64,000 bases of DNA from Lachnospiraceae bacterium (GTDB taxonomy: Bacteria; Bacillota; Clostridia; Lachnospirales; Lachnospiraceae). The stretch lies in contig JAGAMG010000001.1 in NCBI GenBank assembly GCA_017624835.1, forward strand, positions 1 to 64,000. The letters run 5' to 3'. The notes under the pieces are model-generated. The model did not search any database. It was given only the letters and a program-made list of their open reading frames with translations, and was not told the origin of the DNA. Shown here piece after piece: positions 35,909-46,120 of the stretch (positions within the stretch are counted from its first letter, which is position 1; each line of letters opens with the position of its first letter). Made by a program: the position numbers and the translations under genes.

Positions 35909-37804
35909 TCATTTTTTCTCATACATCCTACTGTCTGCCAGCTTTACATAATCAGCCATAGTCAGACTTGACTCAGGGTCAGTGACAATGCTTCCCACAC
36001 TGATACCTAACGTAAAGGGAAATCCCTTCTTCTTGCCTTCCCATGCAAGTTCCCTGCGGATATTCTCAAGCAATTTTCCGGTAGCCTCTTCTGATTCATA
36101 CCCCTGTACCAAAACATACTCATCGCCACCGGTTCTGGCAGGAACAGCATCCTCATCGCAATACTTTACAATCGCATTTGCCGTTGTACATATGGCAGCA
36201 TCCCCATACTCATGACCAAAGGTATCATTTATATACTTTAAGCCATCCAAATCAATAAACATAATTAATACCCTTTGTCGCTTTGCATGGAAAATATTAT
36301 AGAAATTCTCTCCCAGTTTCTGATACCCCATCCTGTTATACATACCGGTCAACGGATCCATCATATACAAATTAGATAACCGACGATTCATATATTCCAG
36401 ACGTTCCTTTTTGTGAAGATTTTCCATGGCACCGGTAAGTGCATTAATAACCCGGAATATATACTGCTTTTCCATTAAATAAACAGCATTCTTTATTACA
36501 AAAAATCCTATAGTATTCCCACCAAAATGTAGAGGAATAAATAGAAAATCTTTTCCACTTTCCGGCGAATCAAACATAGGAAAGATACCTGATATTTCTT
36601 TATTCTCCTGCTCCAACCGCCCATCCTTCTCGTAGGCAAACTTAACCTGCAATGTAGAAGGATATCCTGTTTCACAAAAATCCTCCTCCGGAAGCACATT
36701 CGCCCATATCTGCTTTTCAAGCTCCTTTTTATATGTACTAATATGCTCATCCAATACCAGATACATGGCATCACATTTCAATGACGGAATACATTGAGGA
36801 ATGCAATACATCATTTCTTCTACCGTACTACACTGCATCATTTCCGATTCCAAAGCCAGTACCTCTGCGGCAAACTCGTCACTTTCTATGCCATACATAA
36901 TCTGGTCTCTAAGATATGCCCTGATATCCCGTTTAGTACCACTGTTACAACCACAGCTTTCCTGATAAACAGGCTGTACAGAAGTGTAATTTAGTCTGGA
37001 AACTTCCTCTCCATTCCATAGCCTTAGTAAAATATCAGCACACATATAACCGGCTTCTTCCCGCACATGTCCCGCCGTTGTAATACTGGGTACATAATAA
37101 GAAGCCTTGTCAAAATTATCAAAGCCTGTTACACAAAAATCCTCCGGCACTCGGTAACCATATTCCTTGGCAGTTTCGCAGACAGCCACTGCAATATTAT
37201 CATTTACACAAATGATTGCATCCGGTTTGCCCTCATGAATATCCATCAATTTTTTGAAGCTTTGTACTCCGCTTCGGTAATCAAAATCCCCATGATAAAA
37301 ATCCTCTTCCGAATAGGGAAGATTACATTCCTTCATATAGTCCTTCAGAGCATTAGTACGAAGTACATTCTCATAATTCCCCTCCGGACCCATAATGAAC
37401 CAGAATTTCTTACAGTTATGCTTCTGATGCAGATGGGCAATTACATCCTTCATAGCCTGATAATTATCAATTCCCACATAATAAAAATCTTCCAATTCAT
37501 TGGCAATGGAAAGCACAGGAACTCCTGCCGACTTCGCTCTCTGCACCACATCCTGTAACACTTTCCGGGAGCTGATATTATTTAATTCCAATATAATACC
37601 ATCGAATTCCTTCAAATCCGGCAAATTGTAAATATTATATTCTCCCATATTATAAATTTCATCACTGCTCCAATTTCCTGAGCTGTTGAAAATATAGAGA
37701 TTTACAGCTTCATCCGTTTCATGAATCCTCTGTAAAATTCCTGCCGGCCAAGCATATGTGCAAAACCGCTTCCAGCCATCCATTATCAAAGCTATCTTTC
37801 GCAT
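35909..37804 (-). CDS. Cytosolic LacI-type sensor fused to a GGDEF diguanylate cyclase
   Basis: About 631 residues. Residues 1-290 are a periplasmic-binding-protein-like domain of the LacI/GalR kind (VGIDNYQAMKDVIAHLHQ, AIICVNDNIAVAVCETAKEYG, DFCVTGFDNFD), but with neither the usual DNA-binding helix-turn-helix nor a signal peptide. A middle region (about 290-460) resembles a GAF-like sensor. The C terminus is a GGDEF domain with DPLTGMYNR and an intact GGDEY active site, so cyclic-di-GMP synthesis is likely. A small sugar-like ligand may set the cyclase activity. Start at 37804 chosen for GAGGTGG upstream. Single gene. Confidence 0.88.
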   Translation of the reverse strand: MRKIALIMDGWKRFCTYAWPAGILQRIHETDEAVNLYIFNSSGNWSSDEIYNMGEYNIYNLPDLKEFDGIILELNNISSRKVLQDVVQRAKSAGVPVLSIANELEDFYYVGIDNYQAMKDVIAHLHQKHNCKKFWFIMGPEGNYENVLRTNALKDYMKECNLPYSEEDFYHGDFDYRSGVQSFKKLMDIHEGKPDAIICVNDNIAVAVCETAKEYGYRVPEDFCVTGFDNFDKASYYVPSITTAGHVREEAGYMCADILLRLWNGEEVSRLNYTSVQPVYQESCGCNSGTKRDIRAYLRDQIMYGIESDEFAAEVLALESEMMQCSTVEEMMYCIPQCIPSLKCDAMYLVLDEHISTYKKELEKQIWANVLPEEDFCETGYPSTLQVKFAYEKDGRLEQENKEISGIFPMFDSPESGKDFLFIPLHFGGNTIGFFVIKNAVYLMEKQYIFRVINALTGAMENLHKKERLEYMNRRLSNLYMMDPLTGMYNRMGYQKLGENFYNIFHAKRQRVLIMFIDLDGLKYINDTFGHEYGDAAICTTANAIVKYCDEDAVPARTGGDEYVLVQGYESEEATGKLLENIRRELAWEGKKKGFPFTLGISVGSIVTDPESSLTMADYVKLADSRMYEKK

Positions 37805-37829
37805 TGTAACCACCTCTTACTTAATGTTA

Positions 37830-37858
37830 ATTTTATCACATCAGCTTTTGAAATGCAA
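37830..37858 (-). promoter_or_regulatory. Promoter of the sensor-GGDEF gene
   Basis: TTGCAT, 17 bases, TAAAAT on the minus strand, just downstream of the preceding terminator. Confidence 0.7.
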
Positions 37859-37904
37859 AATAAAAGCGTTGCCTCCTTCGGGAATCCCTAAAGAATACAA
37901 CGCT
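37859..37904 (-). terminator. Terminator of the NlpC/P60 gene
   Basis: AGCGTTG pairs with CAACGCT on the minus strand, with an inner partial stem around GGGATTCCC, followed by TTTATTTT. Confidence 0.8.
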
Positions 37905-37941
37905 CTCATTTCATTATACGATTTCCAATATGTTATTGTGT

Positions 37942-38979
37942 TTAATCCTGCAGAACACTTACCGCCTTGTAAGGAGTACGATAATTGTACTTACTAATCT
38001 TGATACCGGTCTTAGGACTACTTGCATGAACAACCTGTCCGCCACCGATATAAAGCGCAACGTGGTTAATGGTTCCGCTACCATTGGTGTAGAATACCAA
38101 ATCACCGGGTTTCAATTCGGACATACTAATCTTCTTTCCGTCGTTTACCTGACTTCTGGAGGTACGGCTCAGTTTCACACCATACTTCTTAAATACACTC
38201 TGTACAAAACCGGAGCAATCCGCACCCTTGGTAAGGCTGGTTCCACCCCATACATAAGGATTTCCAATGAACTGCTTTGCATATTCTACGATTTCTACAC
38301 GAATGTCAGATACACCTTGACCGTATAACAGCTCAGTCATAGTAATTGCAGTATCCAATTTTTCTTCCACACTGACATATTCTGCGGAAACATAAGCATC
38401 CTCGCCATCGATGGAAACCTGTACCCAACCATCTAAGGTGGCTACATATTCTAATTCCTCGCCCTTAAGAATCTGGGTCATAATAGCACTGTCAGTATTT
38501 GCCTGCTCTCTGACATTTAAACCATCCGTATTAGCAACAGCAACGGTATGCACAAGCTCCATAGCCTTAATTCTGGCATCAGGACCTGTTAACAAAAAGT
38601 CCATACTTACATAGCCTTCTACCTCGCCGGACTTGATATGTGCCCATCCATCCGCTGTTTCTACTACTTCACAGGCAGCATCCTTAGGCATCTTTCCAAC
38701 CAATTTACCATCAGTGGAAGGAAATGCACGAACATTTAAGTTGCCGCTTTCCACATTGGCAACACCAATATTGGTATAGCCCCAAAGCGCTCCCTGGGCA
38801 TCTTCTGCAATTTTTAAATATTCCTCTTCACTAAGGTTTGTCTCAAAAATAGATGCAACACCTGCACTGGGTAAAACACCACCCTCTGCTGCAGATGCCT
38901 GCATGGGCATTACAACCAATCCCAATATCAAACCTGCGGAAGCAATTATTACATTCTTAAACATTTTTTGATATCTCAT
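37942..38979 (-). CDS. Secreted SH3b-NlpC/P60 peptidoglycan endopeptidase
   Basis: About 345 residues. A signal peptide (VIIASAGLILGLVVMPMQASA) leads to two bacterial SH3 domains (about residues 80-145 and 155-220) that hold the wall peptide, then an NlpC/P60 domain. The catalytic Cys is in TKGADCSGFVQ, the His in TINHVALYIGGG, and a third polar residue in VVHASSP. It would cut the D-Glu to diamino-acid bond of stem peptides in growth or cell separation. The start at 38979 has AGAAAGG upstream. It has a perfect consensus promoter, so it is likely highly expressed. Confidence 0.95.
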   Translation of the reverse strand: MRYQKMFKNVIIASAGLILGLVVMPMQASAAEGGVLPSAGVASIFETNLSEEEYLKIAEDAQGALWGYTNIGVANVESGNLNVRAFPSTDGKLVGKMPKDAACEVVETADGWAHIKSGEVEGYVSMDFLLTGPDARIKAMELVHTVAVANTDGLNVREQANTDSAIMTQILKGEELEYVATLDGWVQVSIDGEDAYVSAEYVSVEEKLDTAITMTELLYGQGVSDIRVEIVEYAKQFIGNPYVWGGTSLTKGADCSGFVQSVFKKYGVKLSRTSRSQVNDGKKISMSELKPGDLVFYTNGSGTINHVALYIGGGQVVHASSPKTGIKISKYNYRTPYKAVSVLQD

Positions 38980-39076
38980 GTATTGTACCTTTCTAATCAA
39001 ACATCAGGTAAGTTTTATCAGCAAATCTTTAAATCAGATTTACAAGTTTGTTACAAATTTATTACGCTACAGTTCG

Positions 39077-39105
39077 ATTATACTAGTACTAAAGCACGAT
39101 GTCAA
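39077..39105 (-). promoter_or_regulatory. Perfect consensus promoter of the NlpC/P60 gene
   Basis: TTGACA, 17 bases, TATAAT on the minus strand, an exact match to the vegetative sigma consensus. The leader is about 90 bases, AT-rich. Confidence 0.9.
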
Positions 39106-39166
39106 CCGTTTCCAGGCATTTCCTTTCGTATTTCTTAATATTTTTCTTAATAAAATCTTAAAAAAC

Positions 39167-40078
39167 TTACTTTTTTCCTTCTTCAATATCTTTTTTTAAC
39201 TGCTGTTTTAACTCATCCAAACTTGCAAACTGCCTTTCCGGACGCTTAAATTCATAGAGAGACACCTCTATTTCTCTGTCATATATTTCCTCTGAAAAAT
39301 CATATAAATAAGATTCTGCTCCCACCACTTTTTTCTCTTCGGCTACTGTGGGCTTACATCCTATATTTGTAATCGCCTGATACATCCTTGTTCCAACTAA
39401 AACCTCTGAACGATAAACCCCATTGGGCGGTAACAGCTTTTCCGCTCCCGGAAGCAAATTTACCGTAGGAAATCCCAGTGTTCTTCCGATACGGTTACCA
39501 TGTACCACCTTTCCCTTAATGAGATAGGGCATTCCCAGCATTTTTACTGTCTGCTCCATTTCTCCGTTCTCTATCAATTTACGGATATAAGTAGAGCTTA
39601 CTTCTATTCCATCCACCGAAATTTTATCAATGGTTTTTACCTGAAATTTTAATTCCTGTCCAAGCTTTGTCAAAAGAGCTGCATTGCCCGCTCCCTTATT
39701 TCCAAAGGACAGATCCGTTCCTGCAGCTACAAATTTTGTATGCATTTGCTTTACCAGAATATCCTTTACAAAGCTTTCCGGTTGGATGGCTGCTGTCTCT
39801 TTAGTCAAAGGAAACTCGATTAAAATATCCACTCCCAGCTTTTCAAAAATGCTTCGTTTTTCTTCTTTTGTGGTAATTTCCTTCCCGTCCGACATTCCAA
39901 ACAAAACAGCAGGCGTTGGGTCAAAGGTAAACACACAGGTCATAAGCCCTCTCTTTTTCTGCTCATTAATTTCCCACAAAAGTCGTCTGTGTCCAAGGTG
40001 AACACCATCAAACTTCCCTATGGCAACTGCAGTTTCCCCACCCAGATAAAATTCCGTTGTATTTGAAATGATTTTCAA
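39167..40078 (-). CDS. ribF: Bifunctional riboflavin kinase/FAD synthetase
   Basis: Converts riboflavin to FMN and FMN to FAD. 303 residues: N-terminal nucleotidyltransferase domain with GKFDGVHLGHRRLL and SSTYIRKLIENGE, and C-terminal flavokinase domain with VHGNRIGRTLGFPTVNL and the GVYRSEV segment. Last gene of the rimP-to-ribF series, 17 bases after truB, as in many Firmicutes. No clear terminator follows it. Confidence 0.96.
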   Translation of the reverse strand: MKIISNTTEFYLGGETAVAIGKFDGVHLGHRRLLWEINEQKKRGLMTCVFTFDPTPAVLFGMSDGKEITTKEEKRSIFEKLGVDILIEFPLTKETAAIQPESFVKDILVKQMHTKFVAAGTDLSFGNKGAGNAALLTKLGQELKFQVKTIDKISVDGIEVSSTYIRKLIENGEMEQTVKMLGMPYLIKGKVVHGNRIGRTLGFPTVNLLPGAEKLLPPNGVYRSEVLVGTRMYQAITNIGCKPTVAEEKKVVGAESYLYDFSEEIYDREIEVSLYEFKRPERQFASLDELKQQLKKDIEEGKK

Positions 40079-40095
40079 TTCCTCGTCCTACCTTC

Positions 40096-40989
40096 TTATA
40101 AAAACATTTTTACAGGCTTATACCATTTTCGTTCTTTTTCAAAACTGTAAATTCCTACAAAGCTTCCATCCGCCCGATAAACTCTGACCCTATCTTCCAT
40201 AAAAATTTTATTTTCCTTGGTTTGATTGGGATAAAAGGAATTACCGTTATCCAAAAGCTTCTGCCACTTTTCCTGAACATGCAGCGCAGGAGCCTCTGCA
40301 AAACAACTGTCCACAGGCAATACAATTTGCTCCAACTGCCCCTCGTCTCGCAGCTTCTGTAATTCTCCTAGCGTCACAGCCTTATCCAACACAAACTGTG
40401 CCACTTTGGTTCTTACCAGACTTTTCATAGTTCCGCCACATCCAAGCTTCTCTCCGATATCTGCGCACAAAGTACGAATATAAGTTCCCTTGGAACAGGC
40501 TACCCGCATTTTTACCACAGGCAGCTGCATGTCCAGTATTTCAATTTCCAAAATCCTGACCGGGCGTGCCTTACGCTCCACTTCCTTACCTTCTCTCGCC
40601 AGTTCATAAAGCTTTTTCCCATTTACCTTTAAAGCAGAGTACATGGGCGGAACCTGCTCATAATCACCCACAAAGCTCATAATAGCCTTTTCTACCTCCG
40701 CCTCGGATACCTCCACCGGTGTTTCTGTAAGAATCTGTCCTGTCACATCCTGAGTATCCGTAGTTTGTCCCAAAAGCAGCTCTGCCACATACTCCTTATC
40801 CTTATCCGTAAGCATATCACAAAGCTTCGTAGCACTTCCCAGACATACAGGAAGCACTCCCGTAGCCTCCGGGTCAAGGGTTCCGGTATGACCAATCTTT
40901 TTTTGCCCGCAAATCCCACGCATTTTGGCAACTACATCATGGGAAGTAAAACCCGCTTCCTTATGTATATTAATGATTCCGTTTATCAT
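40096..40989 (-). CDS. truB: tRNA pseudouridine(55) synthase
   Basis: Makes pseudouridine 55 in the T-loop of tRNAs. 297 residues. The catalytic Asp is in KIGHTGTLDPEATGVLP; YSALKVNGKKLYELAREG and CSKGTYIRTLCADIGE are family blocks. A small C-terminal PUA-like part is present. Lies between nrnA and ribF. Confidence 0.97.
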   Translation of the reverse strand: MINGIINIHKEAGFTSHDVVAKMRGICGQKKIGHTGTLDPEATGVLPVCLGSATKLCDMLTDKDKEYVAELLLGQTTDTQDVTGQILTETPVEVSEAEVEKAIMSFVGDYEQVPPMYSALKVNGKKLYELAREGKEVERKARPVRILEIEILDMQLPVVKMRVACSKGTYIRTLCADIGEKLGCGGTMKSLVRTKVAQFVLDKAVTLGELQKLRDEGQLEQIVLPVDSCFAEAPALHVQEKWQKLLDNGNSFYPNQTKENKIFMEDRVRVYRADGSFVGIYSFEKERKWYKPVKMFL

Positions 40990-41016
40990 TTTTCCATACC
41001 TTTCCCTTATCTGTAT

Positions 41017-41979
41017 TTAATCTGTGATACCATCCAGTTGCTTCTCAATATGCAAAGAAAGATTGTTCACACAATCATGGAAGGTTCCCTTCATACTACA
41101 TCCCGCAGCACGCATATGTCCGCCACCACCAAAATAAGAAGCCACCTTTGCTACATCCACCTTTTCATCGGAACGCATACTGATTTTATACTCCAAAACA
41201 TCTGTCTCGTACATAAAAATGGCACAATTTACGCCTTTGATATTACGCAGCTGATTTACAATACCATCCAGATCCTTCGTGCCCACATTATAGAACTCCA
41301 TGGTTTTTCGGTCAATCATACTGACGATACATCTGCCATCCATAAACCGAATACTTTCCATCAATGCCCTTCCCATAATCTGGGTCTGCACATAAGTTTT
41401 CTGATAGAAGGTTTCTTCAATCAATCTGGGAAAATCAAATCCGAAGGAAATAAGCTTTGCCGCAATTTCCAAGGTTTCCGGTCTGGTATTGGAATACTGG
41501 AACACTCCTGTATCATGAATGATGCCAATATACAATGCCATGGCAATGTCTTTATCAATTTTTTCCTCTTCCATTAAATCAAAGAGTACTTCACAGACAG
41601 AACCCACTTCCGGTCTTATTACATTCAAATCTCCGCAGCCCTTATTGCTGATATGGTGGTCTATATTGATTTTCTTTGCCGCCTCTGTAAAATAACTTTC
41701 TGCACCGCCCAGGCGGTCAGCAGAACAATCCAATGCCAAATACACATCAAACTGCTCCTGTTTTGGAAAAGTACTGTCTATCTCATCAAAGCCTCTTATT
41801 TCCTTAAAAATATCGGCGGGCTGCTCCAAAAACACCTGTACACTTGCTTCCGGTAAATTCTTACTTAAGTATAAATACAACGCAAGGCAGGAACCTACAC
41901 AATCCCCATCAGGGCGGATATGACCGCTGATACCGATTCTTTTCGCCTCTTTACATTCGTCCAACAAATTCATTTTCAT
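41017..41979 (-). CDS. nrnA: DHH-family nanoRNase/pAp phosphatase
   Basis: Degrades 2-5-base RNAs and dephosphorylates 3'-phosphoadenosine 5'-phosphate. About 320 residues: N-terminal DHH domain with ISGHIRPDGDCVGS, YLALDCSAD and the NIDHHISN motif, then DHHA1 with YFGGGGHMRAAGC. I place the start at 41979, where GGAGG is well spaced; an upstream in-frame start would lack one. Between rbfA and truB in the operon. Confidence 0.95.
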   Translation of the reverse strand: MKMNLLDECKEAKRIGISGHIRPDGDCVGSCLALYLYLSKNLPEASVQVFLEQPADIFKEIRGFDEIDSTFPKQEQFDVYLALDCSADRLGGAESYFTEAAKKINIDHHISNKGCGDLNVIRPEVGSVCEVLFDLMEEEKIDKDIAMALYIGIIHDTGVFQYSNTRPETLEIAAKLISFGFDFPRLIEETFYQKTYVQTQIMGRALMESIRFMDGRCIVSMIDRKTMEFYNVGTKDLDGIVNQLRNIKGVNCAIFMYETDVLEYKISMRSDEKVDVAKVASYFGGGGHMRAAGCSMKGTFHDCVNNLSLHIEKQLDGITD

Positions 41980-42039
41980 TTCGCCTCCAATCTTTGAAAT
42001 ATATCGAAAAAGCCTCACAAAGGAGGCTTTTTCACTTAT

Positions 42040-42480
42040 TTATTCTTCATCTTCTTCCATCTCATCCGCTTCGTCTGCATCCATTTCCTCAAACTCAGCA
42101 TCCTCTGTCTCATCCATGTGACTTCCATCCCTGGCAATCACTTCATCAATTTTATGGGACATATTAACACCATACTCAATGGACTGATCCATTACAAAGG
42201 TAATATCCGGTGTATTACGAAGATTAATCTTTTTGGCAAGCTTCATTTTAATAAAGCCTTCCGCACTCTTTAGGCCCTGAAGTGTTGCTTCCCTGGTCTC
42301 TTCACCACCCAGCACGCTAATCCATGCCTTACAGCTTTTCAAATCGGGAGCCACCTCCACAGCCACCACACTAGTCCAAGGGCTGATTCTGGGATCCTTA
42401 ATCTCCCCACGGATAATCTCCGCCAAAACCCTCTGAACCTCCCCATTTACACGGGTATTCTTTACACTGTTCTTTCTCAT
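42040..42480 (-). CDS. rbfA: 30S ribosome-binding factor A
   Basis: Late 30S maturation factor with a KH-like fold. 146 residues; the core (to about residue 115) has VQRVLAEIIRGEIKDPRI and PDITFVMDQSIEYGVNM. The last 25 residues are an acidic tail, nearly all Asp, Glu, Ala and Met, longer than in most RbfA proteins. It lies between infB and nrnA. Confidence 0.96.
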   Translation of the reverse strand: MRKNSVKNTRVNGEVQRVLAEIIRGEIKDPRISPWTSVVAVEVAPDLKSCKAWISVLGGEETREATLQGLKSAEGFIKMKLAKKINLRNTPDITFVMDQSIEYGVNMSHKIDEVIARDGSHMDETEDAEFEEMDADEADEMEEDEE

Positions 42481-42557
42481 ACTATTTCTCCATTTATGGT
42501 TTGAGTACCACGATTATGCTTTTGAAAACACAGCCCTGAACGGCTATTATTCAAAAA

Positions 42558-45518
42558 TTATCGAGGAACTTCAACCATGATATATGCCTCTACGATATCA
42601 AGCTCCTGCATCTGATCGAAGCCTTCAAATACCAGACCACATTCAAATCCGGATTTTACTTCCTTTACATCGTCCTTGAAACGCTTCAGGGAAGCCAGGT
42701 TACCTTCAAATATCTGCTTACCTTCACGGGAAATACGAACCTTACAGCCTCTCTGGAATACACCGTCAAGCACATAGGAACCGGCAATGTTACCAATTGC
42801 AGATGCCTTGAATATCTGACGAACCTCAGCATGACCGATAACCTTCTCCTCAAATACAGGATCCAGCATACCCTTCATTGCCGCCTCTACATCCTCAATT
42901 GCCTGATAAATAACCTTATATAATCTTACATCTACGCCCTCACGCTCTGCGGTCGCCTTTGCAGTTACATCGGGTCTTACATTAAATCCAATGATAATTG
43001 CGTTGGAGGTACTTGCCAGAGTAACATCGGACTCGTTGATGGCACCTACACCGCCGTGGATACATTTTACCACTACTTCTTCGTTGGAAAGCTTAAGCAG
43101 GGACTGCTTTACAGCCTCCACACTACCCTGAACATCAGCTTTAACAATCAGATTCAATTCCTTCAGATTACCTTCCTTAATCTGGGAGAACAAATCATCC
43201 AGAGACATTTTACCCTTGGTTTCCTCAAGCATCTTTTCCTTGTTCTGCGCCAAATAAGTTTCTGCATAGGATTTTGCAGTCTTGTCATTCTCGTGCGCCA
43301 GGAATACTTCACCTGCACTGGGCACATCGGAAAGACCCAAAATCTCAACAGGAGTGGAAGGACCTGCTTCCTTTACTCTTCTGCCCTTATCATCAATCAT
43401 GGCTCTTACTTTACCATGGCAGGCACCTGCGGAAATAAAGTCACCCACATGCAAAGTACCTTTCTGTACCAATACGGTAGCCACAGGACCACGACCCTTA
43501 TCCAGCTCTGCCTCAATTACAAGACCTCTTGCACGTCTCTTCGGATTTGCTTTCAGCTCCATAATTTCGGAAGTCAAAAGAATCATTTCCAATAACTGTT
43601 CAATTCCTTCACCGCTCTTTGCAGATACCGGAGCGAATACAGTACTTCCGCCCCAATCCTCGGGAATCAGCTCGTACTCAGCCAATTCCTGCTTTACACG
43701 GTCAATATTTGCAGAAGGCTTATCAATCTTATTAACAGCTACAATAATTTCTACACCTGCTGCCTTTGCATGGTTAATAGCTTCCACAGTCTGGGGCATT
43801 ACACCATCGTCCGCTGCTACTACCAGAATCGCAATATCTGTAGAATTTGCACCACGCATACGCATTGCAGTAAAGGCTTCATGTCCGGGAGTATCCAGGA
43901 AAGTAATTTTTCTTTCTCCAACCCTAACAGTATACGCACCAATGTGCTGTGTAATACCTCCTGCTTCTCTGTCAGTTACATTTGTTTTACGAATTGCATC
44001 CAAAAGGGAGGTTTTACCATGGTCTACATGACCCATTACACAGATAACGGGAGGTCTTTCCTGTAAATCTGCTTCATTCTCCTCATCCTCTTTCAAAAGC
44101 TCCTCAATAACGTCAACCTTCACTTCCTTCTCACAGAGAATCTCATATTCCATAGCAATATTCTCTGCATCCTCATAGGAAATTTCCTGGTTAACGGTTA
44201 CAATCTTGCCCTGCAGGAACAGCTTTTTAATGATTGCAGCAGGCTGCATCTTCATCTTATCAGCAAGGTCCTTAATGGTAATGGAATCGGGAAGGGTAAT
44301 GACCTTGATTACCTCTTCTACCACTTCTTCCTTCTTCTTTTCAGGCTTAATAAATCTGCCGGGCTTATTCTTTAATACTTCTTCCTCTTCGTAGATATGG
44401 TCTTTTTTGGAGCGTTTATCCTTCTCCTGACTGAAACGTCTCTTATCTTCCTCACGCTTCTTCTCGATATCCTTAGCCGGAGCTTCTGCTGCAAATCCCT
44501 TACCCGGCTTGTTATCTGCGAATCGATTTGTCTGTCCGCCATTGCTTCTGTTATCGCGGTTATTATTGTTAAAGCTACGTTCACCGCCGTTGCCGCCGCG
44601 ACGGTCACCCTGACCATTTTCCATGCCCGGACGACCCTGCCTATTAAAGCCACCCTGTCTATCGTTGTTTCTGTCGCTATTTCTGTCTCCCTGAGGTCTG
44701 CCATTATTCATACCTCCTCTGTTCGCACCCTGACCATTCTGCGCACGATTTCCCTGGTTGAAGCCTCCCTGACGGTTATCGCGTCCTCTGTTTTCCTGGT
44801 TACGATTGTCCTGATTACGACTGTCCTGACTTCTATTATCCTGATTTCTGTTCTCTTGATAGCGGTTATCACGAGCAGGTCTGTCATTATTAGCTGCTGT
44901 ATTCTGAGGTGCTGCACTTACCTGCTCCTGTGCCTCCGCTACCGGACGCTTGGGCTGCTGGGGCTTGCTGGGCACCATCTGCACGCTGGGGGTGGGAGAA
45001 GGAGGGGTCAGCGGCTTAATAGGGCGAACAGGTGCCTGCACCTGAACTCTGTTATGATTTCCGCCATTTTGAGGTCTTCCCTGCTGATTACCCTGTCTTT
45101 GATTATTGTTATTGTTGTTAGGACGCTGTGCCTGCTGCTGATTATTGGAACGTTGTCCGGGCATCTTGGAATTCTGAGGATTACTTACAAAGATAATTTT
45201 CTTTTTCTTCTTGGGTGCATCCTCTGCCTCAGCCTTTTCATTGCTTTCCGCCTTATTTTCAGTCTTTACAGTTTCTGTTTTTACAGGCTGTTCTGCCGCC
45301 GGCTCCGCTTTTGCTTCCTCTGTCTTAGTCTCTTCTTTCTTAGGTTCTACAGCCTTTGCAGTGCCACCAAACGCACCACGCACCATCTGAGCTGCATCCT
45401 CCTCTACAGAACTCTGGGCTGCCTTTGCCTCAATTCCTTTTTCCTGTAAAAAAGCTAATATATCTTTACTTTGCTTGTTTAATTCTTTTGCAAGTTCATG
45501 TACCTTTATTTTCGCCAT
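42558..45518 (-). CDS. infB: Translation initiation factor IF-2 with a long repetitive N-terminal extension
   Basis: GTPase that places initiator tRNA and drives subunit joining. About 986 residues. N-terminal helical IF2N domain (residues about 1-50), then roughly 350 residues of low complexity: Lys/Glu/Ala-rich, then Asn/Gln/Arg/Gly-rich with repeated DNR-x and NQ units. A second IF2N domain follows, then the G domain ([24 protein letters not shown]) and domains II-IV. The start at 45518 follows GGAGG. The DNA of the extension is visibly repetitive (about 44500-45150). It lies between ylxQ and rbfA. Confidence 0.97.
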   Translation of the reverse strand: MAKIKVHELAKELNKQSKDILAFLQEKGIEAKAAQSSVEEDAAQMVRGAFGGTAKAVEPKKEETKTEEAKAEPAAEQPVKTETVKTENKAESNEKAEAEDAPKKKKKIIFVSNPQNSKMPGQRSNNQQQAQRPNNNNNNQRQGNQQGRPQNGGNHNRVQVQAPVRPIKPLTPPSPTPSVQMVPSKPQQPKRPVAEAQEQVSAAPQNTAANNDRPARDNRYQENRNQDNRSQDSRNQDNRNQENRGRDNRQGGFNQGNRAQNGQGANRGGMNNGRPQGDRNSDRNNDRQGGFNRQGRPGMENGQGDRRGGNGGERSFNNNNRDNRSNGGQTNRFADNKPGKGFAAEAPAKDIEKKREEDKRRFSQEKDKRSKKDHIYEEEEVLKNKPGRFIKPEKKKEEVVEEVIKVITLPDSITIKDLADKMKMQPAAIIKKLFLQGKIVTVNQEISYEDAENIAMEYEILCEKEVKVDVIEELLKEDEENEADLQERPPVICVMGHVDHGKTSLLDAIRKTNVTDREAGGITQHIGAYTVRVGERKITFLDTPGHEAFTAMRMRGANSTDIAILVVAADDGVMPQTVEAINHAKAAGVEIIVAVNKIDKPSANIDRVKQELAEYELIPEDWGGSTVFAPVSAKSGEGIEQLLEMILLTSEIMELKANPKRRARGLVIEAELDKGRGPVATVLVQKGTLHVGDFISAGACHGKVRAMIDDKGRRVKEAGPSTPVEILGLSDVPSAGEVFLAHENDKTAKSYAETYLAQNKEKMLEETKGKMSLDDLFSQIKEGNLKELNLIVKADVQGSVEAVKQSLLKLSNEEVVVKCIHGGVGAINESDVTLASTSNAIIIGFNVRPDVTAKATAEREGVDVRLYKVIYQAIEDVEAAMKGMLDPVFEEKVIGHAEVRQIFKASAIGNIAGSYVLDGVFQRGCKVRISREGKQIFEGNLASLKRFKDDVKEVKSGFECGLVFEGFDQMQELDIVEAYIMVEVPR

Positions 45519-45547
45519 GCTTTCCTCCATTTCTGCCGATTAGGGCT

Positions 45548-45865
45548 CTACTTCGTTTCTAATTGTTTGATAATCGCATCCGCTAATCCTGCGTCACATA
45601 CGCCCAGAGAAGACCTCAAGTCTTTTCCGATTGCCCGCCCGAGCTCCGTCTTCGTTCCAAACTCGTAAACCGGGACTTCATAAAAAGAACATTTATCAGT
45701 AAATAACTTTTTGGTATTCGCTGACGCATCCTCCGCAATGATTACCAGCATGGCGGAACCGTTCTTTACGGCTCCTTCCGTCTGAAATTCACCACTTACC
45801 AGGTTGCGCCCTCTCATAGCAATTCCCAACAGGGATAAAATCTTATTCTGCTTCAAGATTCTCAA
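45548..45865 (-). CDS. ylxQ: YlxQ-like L7Ae-family RNA-binding protein
   Basis: 105 residues of the L7Ae/L30e/S12e fold, a K-turn RNA-binding unit of unknown exact role, standard in the nusA-infB operon of Firmicutes. Visible: LSLLGIAMRGRNLVSGE and MLVIIAEDASANTKK, then VYEFGTKTELGRAIGKD. Its start overlaps the end of ylxR by 23 bases, which implies coupling. Confidence 0.93.
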   Translation of the reverse strand: MRILKQNKILSLLGIAMRGRNLVSGEFQTEGAVKNGSAMLVIIAEDASANTKKLFTDKCSFYEVPVYEFGTKTELGRAIGKDLRSSLGVCDAGLADAIIKQLETK

Positions 45866-46115
45866 ACTCCTCCTCTAAAGTGTCATACACTTCCTTTGGA
45901 ATACTCATTTTAAAGGAGCGCTCCAGCCCTTTATTTTTGCGGGCAAGCGTCAAACAATCCTTACTCTTACAAACATATGCGCCTCTGCCGTTTTTCTTAC
46001 CGGTCACATCTAAGCATATGTCGCCTTCGGCTGTTTTAAGGACTCTCATCATGTCCTTTTTTCCTTTCATTTCACCGCAGCCTACACACTGCCTCAAAGG
46101 AATTTTCTTCGCCAT
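45843..46115 (-). CDS. ylxR: YlxR-family RNA-binding protein
   Basis: 90 residues of the DUF448/YlxR family, found between nusA and infB. The family core RQCVGCGEMKGKKDMMRV, with a Cys pair, and NGRGAYVCKSKDC are intact. In some bacteria YlxR modulates transcription or RNase P, but the role here is not shown. 5 bases after nusA. Confidence 0.95.
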   Translation of the reverse strand: MAKKIPLRQCVGCGEMKGKKDMMRVLKTAEGDICLDVTGKKNGRGAYVCKSKDCLTLARKNKGLERSFKMSIPKEVYDTLEEEFENLEAE

Positions 46116-46120
46116 TCAAA

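Noticed and set aside
44397-45449. Long plus-strand open frame (350 codons) antisense to infB
   Set aside because: It mirrors the repetitive Asn/Arg/Gln-rich part of infB, which leaves the opposite strand free of stops; the product would be an implausible Ile/Ser/Leu/Thr polymer.
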